Assembly (NCBI GenBank): GCA_016630905.1
Contig: WBMQ01000002.1
Span: 2,418,001-2,482,000 of the forward strand
Length of the DNA: 64,000 nt
Direction of reading: 5' to 3'
DNA from: Capillidium heterosporum
Lineage: Eukaryota > Entomophthoromycota > Entomophthoromycetes > Entomophthorales > Capillidiaceae
Below, piece after piece: positions 22,858-33,142 of this stretch (its first letter is position 1; each line of letters begins with the position of its first letter). The notes under the pieces were generated by a model. The model ran no database searches, had not been told where the DNA came from, and saw only the letters and a program-made list of their open reading frames with translations. The position numbers were made by a program, and so were the translations under genes.

Positions 22858-23244
22858 TTAAAGCCAAGATCCAGGTATGCATTCAAACTCGATCCTGGTA
22901 GCCCAAAGGCTATCCAAATCTACAAAGGTGCCTTTTAAGCATTTGGTTTCAACTCCTAGACTATGCTCCCAAAGTTGTAAGCGGTAGGTAGCAAACGAGT
23001 ATCTCATATTTAACTGTGCGAAACTACACTTACATTCATATATTTGGGCGTCGAAGGAAAATTCGGATTTTGTCTTGTTTTCAACTTTGTCGCGTAAAGC
23101 GTCCATACAACATTGGAATTCGTTCTTGAAGTTGGTGCCTTCGGGACCTACTTTAGTACATAGGGGTCCACTGTTGATACTAGCTGGGGTTAGTGTTGGT
23201 AAAAGGTAAAGGAAAGTAAGTAAGGAGTGATGGTTGAATTTCAT
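22858..23244 (-). CDS. Small secreted cysteine-rich protein, function unknown
   Basis: 128 residues, no intron. The N-terminus (MKFNHHSLLTFLYLLPTLTPA) is a clear signal peptide. The mature part has seven cysteines (about C29, C45, C46, C71, C73, C102, C122), including CC and CxC pairs, and about four tryptophan or other aromatic-rich spots. This fits a small secreted or effector-like protein, but I do not recognise a family. The neighbours are a permease and the tyrosinase gene, in the accessory part of the window. Confidence 0.65.
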   Translation of the reverse strand: MKFNHHSLLTFLYLLPTLTPASINSGPLCTKVGPEGTNFKNEFQCCMDALRDKVENKTKSEFSFDAQIYECKCSFAQLNMRYSFATYRLQLWEHSLGVETKCLKGTFVDLDSLWATRIEFECIPGSWL

Positions 23245-24560
23245 GGTTATAGTTTTAATTTTTTAGGAACGTTTGTATTCAAATTTTATGCACTTTGATT
23301 ATTATATACAGGTATTGTAGGATTGATTTGTATAATCACGCAGTAATTTATAAGTGACTGTTTGACCCTGGATTAGATATCTTTATTTCAGAATAGCAAA
23401 GTATCTCCTTGGGACAATAGCGCTTTCTACTAGAGATTGAAGTAAACACATGGGTAAAAGTAATTGTACCGTTGGTTGGATGATGCTCCTGCTAGAACTC
23501 TGCAAAAAATTTCCTCCAACAACTGATATCTACATTCTTTCTAAAGGATATAAATAGCCAAATAAAGTGTACCCAACATTCTACCAAAAGTTCAAAATAC
23601 TTAGCATTACAAAATTATATTTTTTACAAATGAAGAGTATCTGTTCAATTCTCGATGAATTTCTACTTGAAATCTAACGAATTTTCATCAAGTTCATAAA
23701 GGTAAAGTTGGATTGCTTTTGAAGTGGTGGATGAAATGTAAAAGATATAACCTAAAACTAATTTTTAAAATAAATTATTAATATATATGTTTAGCACGCT
23801 ACCTTCTTTTACTTAATAATATATATATTCAAACGAAATCTAACTCTAAGTTACATATTTTTCAAAGATCTCGTAATTGAGCCTTACAAGGCATCCAGCT
23901 AGTATCTTGAACTTTTCCACAAAAAAGAAATATTGGCCTGTTCAGTAAAAGTTTGGTAGAAAAACAAAACTTCAATCGAATACTATTCAAGTGGCCTTTA
24001 CTAACATTTTGGGATAGACTTTACCAAATATATGCTGAACATCTGCTTTATATTCATTTTATGCTGTACAGTTTATATAACTACGGAATAAATTTTCATT
24101 TGATCGATGAGGATGCTACTGAGAGTGATTTAAGTACCAATATAGCCAGATCTCTCTACCTGATAGTAAGTTGTCACTAACTAATTCATAAAATAGCAAA
24201 AGAATGGGATATTATTTGACGATTCAAACTTAAAGAATCCTATAAACTTTCTATTTACTTTGAATTGTAGCTTATAATGACCATGGATCTTTGATAAAAT
24301 CGGTCTACTTAGCAGAAAATTAAAGCATTTATATCTGCAACTAAATTAGTCTCAAAATGATACATAGATTGGTGCTAAATATACATATAACTATCTCAAA
24401 AGATCTTTTAAAATTTAGATTGTGATAAAATCTATACAAGTCGAAGCCTTAAATATTTAAATGCAAGTGACATGTACATATATTTAATATATAGAAGCAA
24501 TATATATATAAACTATATACTAATAAATTCATCTAAAATATACATCAAAGGAGCCAGTCC
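23245..24560. other. Gene-poor spacer
   Basis: About 1.3 kb of AT-rich DNA. A 75-codon plus frame (23953-24180) has no homology I recognise and no intron-flanked extension, so it is not called. Confidence 0.45.
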
Positions 24561-25797
24561 TCAATGTTTCTTAAGCTCCTCCTTGACTGGGTTCAACATC
24601 TGGAAAAGCTTTCTGATATTGAGCTGTTGAGCTTCAAACTCACGCACTTTGGCCTTATCTAAATTGTTTCTCTTGATCCATTGATCTGGTAATGGAGTAC
24701 GCTTTGGATAGCTCATATCTTCAAGAGATGAGCTCTCTTCATTCCGCTGTAAACTTGCATCATTCTCATTCAATAATGGGACATGCTGTTGGACTAGCTG
24801 CTTCAATTTAGTTACAGCCTCATCCATAGTCAGATTAGCAATTATCAAATTCAACTTTGGGTCGTCGATAAGGCCATTCTTTCTGACACTTCGAGCTACC
24901 AACTTGTTAGTTCGAACCGGCTTAATACGTCTAGGATAGGCTGGGTAGTCGTAACAGTAGGTACCGGTTCCTATAACCGAAGGTTGAACTGACGGTATCA
25001 CCATAACTATACAATTTATCAGTAGATTTGACGGTCATTCCATGGTAGCTACCTTCATATTGATTAGCCTTAGGGTGCTTGTCCTGCCATTTGGCCCACA
25101 ATAAATCAACAAAAGCGTGGTGCAAAAAGAATAATGGGTCATTAGGTGAAGTAAAGTTGCCAAAGTCCTCGTTGCCACCTATGAAGGCGTGAGGTGCACC
25201 ATGCATGCCTTCAGTCTCAAAAGAGAACTTGGAGTACCTCCTGTTGGCCAAGACAGCCTTGACATCAGTAATTGAAGCAAAGGGACTGAGCGTATCACCT
25301 TGGTCGTAGTCTCGACCTAACGTGTGTACATCGTAGTAGATGAACTGAGTAAAGTTGAAAGGTCCATTGTCTAAGATTCGATTCTTGTCATAGTTTCCAT
25401 TTCCACCCATATACAATGGAGTTAAAACAGGGCTGAGATGAGGAAAGTCGCCGTCCTGGGACCAGTCCCAGTAGGGTAAGTTTACAGTAGGATCAATATT
25501 TTGCAGCTCTAATTCGTATTCCTTAATGAACTTGCGATGCCAGGGTAAAAAGGCAGGTGTACCATGGATCCTTCGGTCTACTTGTGCACCTGTGTAATGT
25601 AACTTAGTGAATGTCTCCCAGATACTGAGGGCTTTATTCGTCTTGCGCTTGTTCAAAGCGAGGGCTGCGTTTACATAACGGTTGTACTCGTCATTTGATA
25701 ACTCCCTTATCTCTTTGCGTATCTTTGGTGTCTTACAGGCTGCTTCCCATATTGAACATACTAAACTGATAATAAAAATAACAGAGTATCTTTGCAT
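24561..25797 (-). CDS. Secreted tyrosinase (polyphenol oxidase)
   Basis: Two exons, 25797-25053 and 25006-24561, joined over a 46-nt intron, give 396 residues. Signal peptide MQRYSVIFIISLVCSIWEAA. CopperA ligands: H67 (FTKLHY), H78 (RRIHGTPAFLPWH) and H87. CopperB ligands: H199 and H203 (MHGAPH) and H226 in NDPLFFLHHAFVDLLWAKW. The core closes with YCYDY, like the Tyr-x-Tyr motif that precedes the C-terminal extension in fungal tyrosinases. A basic stretch (PRRIKPVRTNKLVARSVRK) follows and could be a processing site. The enzyme oxidises phenols to quinones for melanin-type polymers; a signal peptide argues for export. The frame switch between exons is fully explained by the intron. A dead copy lies at 18585-19638. 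A TATATATATA stretch lies about 40-55 bp upstream of the ATG. Confidence 0.94.
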
Positions 25798-26355
25798 TGC
25801 ACCAGGCTTTTAATGTTACCTCTGTTGATCATTTACGATATATATATAGTATTTTCTGATATTAGGCTTTTTAGCATACAAAGTTCAACGATAGAACTAT
25901 CTATTTTCAATATACAGCTATTTTAACCAGCCTTCCCTCTACTTGTTCTTCAACTAGCATGTATGGTGTCTTACTTCAGGTTAGTAACAACTACTAAAGC
26001 CGTGTTTAGATTGAAATAAGAAAAGTATCTGCTACAAGGTATAAATATTCCATTCTAGTTATTTTGTAATGTATGATTCAAATAGAATGCTATTCCGTTC
26101 AGTAAAATTGTACAAAAGTTTACAAATAAATATATAAAAAAGCATACAATTATACTGAGCAATTTTGGCTATGAAAGAGCAGTTTTTTAGCAATTTTACA
26201 ATGTTGTTAATAAACTCACTTGCTCTTTAATATTTAATCAATGTTTCACAAGTAGAAACTATACGTCGAGAATGGGTGTGGCTTATAAGTGCCCTTACAA
26301 CTTTCATTTAGCTTGCCCTACCTCTAACACCACTAGGGGATTTCTTTTAGTCTCT

Positions 26356-26410
26356 GCATTGAAAGCCCATGTTACCTACCGAAAGTCTCCTAAATCCATA
26401 GTTTATACTG
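26356..26410 (+). repeat. Imperfect direct repeat, copy 1
   Basis: Begins GCATTGAAAGCCCAT and continues with GAAAGTC...CCTAAA. It matches 26647-26701 with scattered differences. The two copies are offset by 291 bp. Not associated with an open frame. Confidence 0.6.
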
Positions 26411-26646
26411 GAATTTTTTAGTCAATACTTATTGGTGCCTTACAAATAGAAGTAGAATGTCGACATTGGAGATAGTTTAGCTACCCTCATCTAACGATAA
26501 GGGATTTTGCTTGCTGGTTTGTCTACAACCAATAGAGTTTACCTAATTTCTTATATAAAATCCAACGTTAAAAAGTAAGTATAAAGTCGAAATTATGTAA
26601 ATTTTGCTAGCTGTAGGCAAACCAGTAGTTAAACAATGGGCTCATT

Positions 26647-26701
26647 GCATTGAAAGCCCATCCTGCCTATTGAAAGTCACCTAAACCTAAAACTTATGCT
26701 G
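26647..26701 (+). repeat. Imperfect direct repeat, copy 2
   Basis: Second copy of the repeat at 26356-26410, sharing GCATTGAAAGCCCAT and GAAAGTC...CCTAAA. Confidence 0.6.
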
Positions 26702-27311
26702 CTAATGACTTTGAAAATTTCAACTATATGCTTTATAGACAACATTTCCAACCCTACCACCCAACTCCTATATCCCAAGCTGAAAACTTGAGAAAGCCCT
26801 ATTACTTCAGTGGCGGCGGCCTTTTACTAGATTAGGATATATTTTGATTAAGGGCATTGAAGGTTTGAGGGTAGAGTGGCTTGAATAGAGCTTCAAAAAG
26901 CGTGCAGTTGTTGACAGAGTATTCGTTAGAAGCGGCTGGCTCACTTTTATAAATAAATTTAATGTGTAACTAATGTTTGCTCAATAGTTTAGAAGCTATT
27001 GATAGCTTGTAGGACTTTTATAAAGGTCAATAGCAGTGAAAAAGTATCAGCAGGAAGCTTTCATATAAAGTTTAGATAGGAAAGTTTTCTAAAACATAGA
27101 AATACTAGAGTATGCTCTTAGTGAATTTCCAATATACCTATCGTATCTTGACTTTAAATTTTAGCATATTACAAATACATTATAGGCAGACTGTATAATA
27201 GAAATATATGTAAATAAATGCAAAATATATACAATAAAAATTAAAGATTGTACATACATAACTATTTACTAATAGCGATCAACCAAGAATTCCAAAGGAG
27301 CATCAAAAAAT

Positions 27312-28048
27312 TTAATGCTTCTTGTCATCGTCCTTGTTGTAGTGATCGTACAGCTTCTTGGCTCCAAAAGCAGCAGCACCAGCAGCTAAGACACCTCCGG
27401 CAACCATACCAGCAGTCTATTGAAGTCATAAAAATTAATAAATTATCTATCTAATAAAATAAATAATCATACATGTAAGTTATCTTGGAATTCACTAGCT
27501 TTGGCATCGAAAGCCTTCGGGGTAGGCACCGGGGTAGAAGCGGATTAAACAGTGGATTTCACCAGTAGATTTGGACCCTTTACCGATGGTGTACCAAGCA
27601 TCAGTTTGGTTGTTCTGCAAAACGCCTTGCAATGGGATGGTAGTCTTACCAATGATATCGTCTGCCATCATGTCTTGATCGTAACACTCTAAAATCAAGT
27701 CTTTCATGCTTTCGGTCAACCCACTATTGAAAATTAAGTTAATTAGAAATCATATTTGGTTAATATCAATTTACAGTCGGAAGGTTTGGTTCCATTCAGC
27801 CTGCTTACCAGCCTTCTTCTTGATCTCGGTCTTGTACTTTTGGTGACCTAATTTAATTAGGACGTAGGGATCGTTGGAACCTACACAAGTAGAGGTCAAT
27901 TAGATGTTGGTTGGGAATTAAATTACCGAATAATCCGTCCTTATTCTTCAATTCGCGGGCGGCAACTAAAATGAAATAGGTACAAGTCAGTTTGTAGTTG
28001 TAGGAGTTAGGACTTACTGATAGTTACTTCAAGAGTTCCGTTACCCAT
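27312..28048 (-). CDS. Small C2-domain protein with a Gly/Ala-rich tail
   Basis: Five exons: 28048-28018, 27965-27927, 27880-27775, 27723-27473, 27416-27312, about 177 residues. The start MGNGTLEVTI begins strand 1 of a C2 domain. SNDPYVLIKLG, EWNQTFRL, LILECYDQDMMADDIIGKTTI and GEIHCLIRFYP follow in C2 order, with acidic loop residues suited to Ca2+ and phospholipid binding. After the C2 domain come KAFDAKASEFQ and a Gly/Ala-rich hydrophobic tail (AGMVAGGVLAAGAAAFGAKK), possibly membrane-associated. The exon lengths sum to one base too many. The break lies at the four-C run (plus 27531-27534); deleting one C joins the C2 domain to the tail in frame. Otherwise the product ends early at TAG after GFRCQS. 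Confidence 0.78.
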
Positions 28049-28288
28049 TGTTCAGAAATTTGTGTTTATAAAAACTTTGGATATAGGCTTGAGGACGGCC
28101 TTTTATACACCTTGGATCTTCAATAGTTTCAAATGACGTTGCAAGTTGGAACCCCTGATCTTACAAAACAGGTCTAAATTTAATTTTTAACGTCACCAAT
28201 AATCTATTCTAGAAATCTTATCAAGGTCTATCTCGAACAGAGTAGGGGATAAAAACTCCATTAGCTCCAATTAAAGTATTCTATATTG

Positions 28289-28834
28289 ATGGCTACAGCC
28301 TTTTATTGGTTATAGCCTGAAGAGTCTAGTGAGTTGAAGTATGAAACCGATTTGGCCGCTATTGTACAAACCGCCGCAGTGCTCCTAAAGCTACACCTGC
28401 AGATCACTACATTTCCTTTGGATGCGACTAGATACAACCTTCATGATGGCTGTTGAATATCTCATTCCTTTATCGACATCACAAACTGCAGTATGAATGC
28501 TTGGATAGCCTAAAATCTAAAAAGCCTTGATGATACCATTCAATCTTTACCTACCTTTGTCCAACCTGCACCTAGCTACTTTACTAACAATATCCACACG
28601 TCTCTTTTGATTTTTAATATCCGCCGCACCAATCTCAACTTGCCTTCTTGGGTACCTCGTAAGTATAAGATTCCATCTATACCAGACGATCAAGTATGTA
28701 AAACTCCTCTTCATCAGCCTTACAAATCGACTGGTTGGTTGTCTAAGAATTCACTGAACATGTACAGATACAGTAAGAGCTCCTATAAATTATATATGTA
28801 CCACAGCCCATTCGATCCAAAATTAAATCTTTGA
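28289..28834 (+). pseudogene. Unidentified decayed reading frame
   Basis: One frame stays protein-like from ATG 28289 to TGA at about 28834 but has three premature stops (28313 TAG, 28454 TGA, 28511 TAA). The last part (28607 onward) is still open. The composition (proline-, serine- and tyrosine-containing, not low complexity) is unlike intergenic DNA around it. I do not recognise a family. It may be a dead gene or, less likely, a gene with unrecognised introns. Confidence 0.4.
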
Positions 28835-29561
28835 TTACTATACACGACATCTTCATTGGTTCTAAGATATGTTGACTAATTTAAACCCAAAGTTTATTGA
28901 TGAGGGACTAAAACTTAAAGCTTGGAGATGCTGAAAGAATAGAAAGTTAACTGTAGCTAAGGTTGAAGTTATCGGATTTGTGGATTTAATATTATACTAT
29001 ATCTTTGACTTCACCTCAATAAATATCAGTTGATGATTATAATGTATAGTAAATTGGGAATTTACAGAGTCAAAATGGATATGAAAAGTTTCTGGTTTAA
29101 TAAAAGTGACTAATATTATGGTTTATTGCCAGCTCATTGGCAAGTGTACTCCAATTCGAAGTTTTAAAATGTAGGCACTATGTACTATTTTCAACATTGG
29201 TAAAGTTTTAAAGTCCTAAGTTTAGAATATATTTGGCATAAATAGACTTTAAATTGAAATGGTATATATATAAGATAGTTTAAATATCGAGCTGTTCAGT
29301 ACTTTGAAATAGTTCTTTTAGTATACTGAAAGCACCATCGAGTTCAATTTTTAGTTATATCTATTGGTGTTGAATAGATGGGCCAGGATAGAGCAACCGG
29401 TTCCATAACGGTGGAAACTAAGTTATCTGAAAACTAAAAAGTTAAATATATATATAGCAGCTTGGGCTAAGGAATTAAATAGTCATAGGATTTAGTATAT
29501 AAAATCAGATTTTATAGTATGTAAATTTCACAAAAACCGAAAAAATAAAAAGTCTAGTTCT
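28835..29561. other. Spacer downstream of homoserine kinase
   Basis: AT-rich, no gene recognised. Confidence 0.5.
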
Positions 29562-30681
29562 TCATTGCAAACTATATGCCCCACTCTTTACGATATCCAA
29601 CACCAAATAGCTACTCTTCACCTTGGCAACTTCAAACAACTTGTCGACCAAAGTCTTGCCAATAGTATCAAAATTATCTTCAACTAAAATTAGTATTGAG
29701 GGACCAGCTCCACTTAAGCAGATCCCTAGTAGGCCGGGTAAGTTGATAGGGTTGTACAAGTCGATGAGTTCCGTCAAACCGGGTACCTATATTTACTATT
29801 TAATAAAAAGGTTCTAGCTAGAAATAAATCTACCAATCCAAATCGATAAGGTTGGTGGACTTTATCCTTCATAGCTTCGAATATAGCTGGACCATCAAGT
29901 TGTGATTGATTTAAGGCGTGACTCAAATAGATAGCGCGTTGTAAATTATAAACCTTTTACAAAAAATAAAGCAGCATTAATACCTAAGGATAAAATGAAT
30001 GCAAAATTAAAAAATACTTACCACATCCTTTCCACTATAACTTTGCGGCAAGGCTTTCCTTGCCAACTCGGTATCCAACTCGTATTCTGGAATCAAAACC
30101 ACAGCTTTTATCCCTTTATTAAAACTCAAACTTAAATGCTCAACTTTAGGGACCTTATAGCCATCCAAACTATCCAGCTGGTTCCCGATGATAATACCAC
30201 CTAACAGGCAAGGTAATACGTTGTCGGGGTGACCTTCTACATCGACTACAAAGTTGATCAAATTGGGTAAAGGTAAATTCAACTCCAGCAACCAGTTGGC
30301 TAACAAAGCACCGGCAACTACAGCAGTTGCTGAAGAACCTAGACCACGACTTAGTGGTATGTTGTTGGTTGAAGTTATGGTTACTATTCCTTGGGGTTCG
30401 GGTTGAGTTGAAGCGTAGGTGGATAGGAATTGATCAAAAACCTTTAGTATTAGGTTTTTAGAGCGGCTATGAGATAAAGTCTGGGAACCATGACCTTGTA
30501 AATTGAATGTAAAGGTTAATGGGTTTGGAGTAGGCTGATAATGGAAGCTAATGTCTAAATATAAGTTCAAACTTAGACCTAAACTATCGAAGCAGGGGCC
30601 TAGGTTGGCAGAGGTGGCTGGTACCTTCAAAGTTAACTCTCTTGGTGATAGACTCATATATTTTTGCAAGTGTTGGTTCAA
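29562..30681 (-). CDS. THR1: Homoserine kinase
   Basis: Three exons, 30681-30022, 29953-29834 and 29786-29562, give 334 residues. The GHMP-kinase core is complete: PATSANLGP (21-29), ATP-binding loop PLSRGLGSSATA (about 109-120), VEGHPDN (about 148-154) and the C-terminal LSGAGPSILIL. The wording is that of homoserine kinase, which phosphorylates L-homoserine with ATP in the threonine branch of aspartate metabolism, in the cytosol. Introns are 47 and 68 nt with GTAAGT and GTAGAT donors. A few extra residues precede the usual start; an alternative start at M9 (MSLSPREL) is possible. Length matches the family. Confidence 0.95.
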
Positions 30682-31739
30682 AATTTTTCTCTTGTCTTAT
30701 ATCTAAGAGTGGTTATCTTTGGGATGGGTTAAAGTTTTTATGAGGTTGAGTGTGTGAAAGATAATAGTGACTCATCACGGTCGAGATAGCTACTTTCGGT
30801 GTAAGCTTTAATAAAGTTTGGATAAACTATTTCAACTTAATTTAGAAATGAAATCCTTGCCTTTCTGTCCAATAACTTGAAAGATAAACCAATAATATTC
30901 ATTAATTTGATAATTTGTTGAATTAATTATCAATCCACCGGTTCATATCACTCCTATTAGTTTCATATTGATAAAGGATCAGTAAAAATTCTTGAGCAAG
31001 AAGTTAAGAAAAGTACCCTATTTAATTGGCTATAAAATTTATACCAATATGGGGTATACTCCAAGTTATTATTGAGTGTACTATCTGGCTTACAAGGAAG
31101 GCAGTCCTAATTAACATCTGTTTCAAACAGCTTATCTAATGAGCAACTATCGATATAGTAAGGGCTTCCTAGGATAAAAGTATATCTTATTTAAATGTTG
31201 AAAATCTTATAACTATAATGAAGCTGAGATTTGTAGCGGCACTTAGGTTATATAATTTGATATATCTAAAGTCAAATCCAAAGTTACTTTACTAATTTAG
31301 TTGAAAAGATCTTATACTTTATGCTAGTGTTGATTTAACTTCCAATCAATATATTTGAAGTTGAAATGTAGTAAACTTTACAATAGTAGCTTTCAACTAG
31401 AACAGTGCTCTTTAATCTTATATATGAAGCAATACTATTTAAAGTATTGAAACTTTGGACTACATAAATAAACATAAAAGAGTGTGATGAAGTGAGTTTA
31501 TCTATAGATATGCTTGTCTTTGAGAGCCCAGAATCCAATGGATGGGCCAAGTTTAGCTCTAAACTAATTCGAAAAACCAGATTCAATATTGAAAAGGTAG
31601 TGTAGCTGAACAATTAAACGATCCATATTGATATATCAATTGGCTAATTTCTTATTTGGATGTCTAACCTCAAGCTCTGAGCTTTACAGTTTTGGAAAAC
31701 AAGTTAGCAACCATTTAACAAAGGCAACTGTACAATCTC
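30682..31739. other. Spacer upstream of homoserine kinase
   Basis: No supported gene. A 92-codon minus frame (31335-31613) has no recognisable homology and may belong to the decayed 3' end of the adjoining F-box relic. Confidence 0.45.
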
Positions 31740-32743
31740 TTAGTGTACCGATGAGGAAATAGTATAGACGTGTCATAGACTTGAGTTTTCTAAAAGTGCG
31801 TCGGTGACAAGCCTGATAATCTTCAATTTAAGCAAGTTCTGAAAGAGATGCTTGACGGTTCTAAGCGCACATTCATCGAGGTAGAAATAAGCTACGGTGA
31901 GATTAGTTACAAATTTGAGATAGCCTTCTTCGATATACCTCGAAGGTACACGGTGGAATTAGACCTTTTTAAGTTCTAGCTAACTGGAAAATATAAAAAT
32001 AGAGCCCTTCGATCCTATATCTCAAAAGACATCGTAGGACTTGAAAATGATGCTTTTTAGCTTTGAGAAAGTGTGTCTAATGTCTAAAACTAATCTGGAA
32101 AATTGCTATCGGTGCAGAGCTTCAGATGCTCAAGGCTTGAAAAGATGGGCATGGTTAGCTCCAATTCGAAAGCTATAAAGGTTCCCAACGCAAGTATCTC
32201 CAAGTTCGGGAGTGCTCTGGAAGTGATGCTTATTTGTTCAAAAGTAGAAAGATTAAACTTGAGCATCAACCTTGTAAGTATCAAAGCATGTAATTTACCA
32301 AATACATTAAGCTCTTCAAAACTTGCTACCACTTATCTTCAATTCCTTAATTTCGAGAAAACACGTATCTAAGCTTGAGCCATAAAAATGTATATTATCA
32401 TTGAAATTTAAATATGTACTTGGAACAACTCCTGCTAGTTGAATAAATTTAGATACAATTGAAAAGTTGTATTCATGTTGCACCTTAGCTTTTTGAAATT
32501 CAAAAGTTCAAGGCTTAAAAGTAATTTGCCCGATTCGAAGATGAGGTCTTTTACAAGGTGAGTTTTCTTTAAAATTACCTCCTTCGCTCTTTGGTTGTCT
32601 TTATGGTTAGTATAGTATGTCTGCTTATCAGCTATCATTTTAATGTGCTTGGATAGTAATTGAAATTCGACTAGTTTGTCAGTGTCAGAGTTTCGCATTA
32701 GTTCTTTGAATAACTCAAGTGGTAATTTATTGAACATCTTCAA
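31740..32743 (-). pseudogene. Decayed F-box/LRR gene
   Basis: The 5' end (32743-32435) encodes an F-box (FNKLPLELFKELMRNSDTD...LLSKHI). Further downstream on the minus strand are LRR-like segments in other frames: LPNLEILALGTF...FSSLEHLKL (about 32332-32090) and YLKFVTNLTVAYFYLDECAL...LLKLKIIRL (about 31930-31750). No single frame or GT-AG set joins these cleanly, and stops interrupt them. It resembles the layout of the intact F-box/LRR gene at 51581-52858. Confidence 0.6.
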
Positions 32744-33142
32744 TAGCCTTGCTCTTAAAAATTGGTTGCCGGTTGTTTGTCCTTACTCTTGATTCTTCAA
32801 AAGATAAAGGTTTGAATGCAATTAGTTTTGTTTAAAATATTGTACCATTCTCAAAGCTTGATAGTCTTTGCAATAGCAACATAAGGTTGAGTGCCATTGG
32901 TCTATTGAGGCAAAGCTCTTAAAGGAGGCCGCAATTTTAAAAGCAGGTAAAAGTCACCAAATCATTAAAGCAAAAATATACTCTAAAAAGTCATCTCAAT
33001 TTGTTACATTTTTAATTTCCACAGCAACTCTTGAAGTTTTGGGGCACCTGCATTTTAAAGTAGTTTGGAAGTACTAAGCCTAAAAAATCCATTTAACAAC
33101 TTCATTTTCAAGAATCAAACTAGCAACTTCACAACAAAAGAA
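32744..33142. other. Divergent spacer upstream of the BRWD/PHIP-like gene
   Basis: AT-rich; should carry the promoter of the plus-strand gene starting at 33143. No distinct element seen. Confidence 0.5.

Larger units (their letters stand above)
25798..27311. other. Gene-poor spacer with an imperfect direct repeat
   Basis: About 1.5 kb without a supported gene. It contains two copies of a roughly 55-bp direct repeat (26356-26410 and 26647-26701). Confidence 0.5.

Noticed and set aside
24931-25006. Frameshift in the intact tyrosinase
   Set aside because: A 46-nt intron (25007-25052) with donor GTAGCT, a TACTGAT branch-like site and acceptor TATAG joins both frames in the correct phase.
31800-31975. 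Plus-strand open frame with protein-like composition (EVEISYGEISYKFEIAFF)
   Set aside because: Its complement encodes LRR-like segments that fit the minus-strand F-box relic; the plus frame has no start codon or homology.
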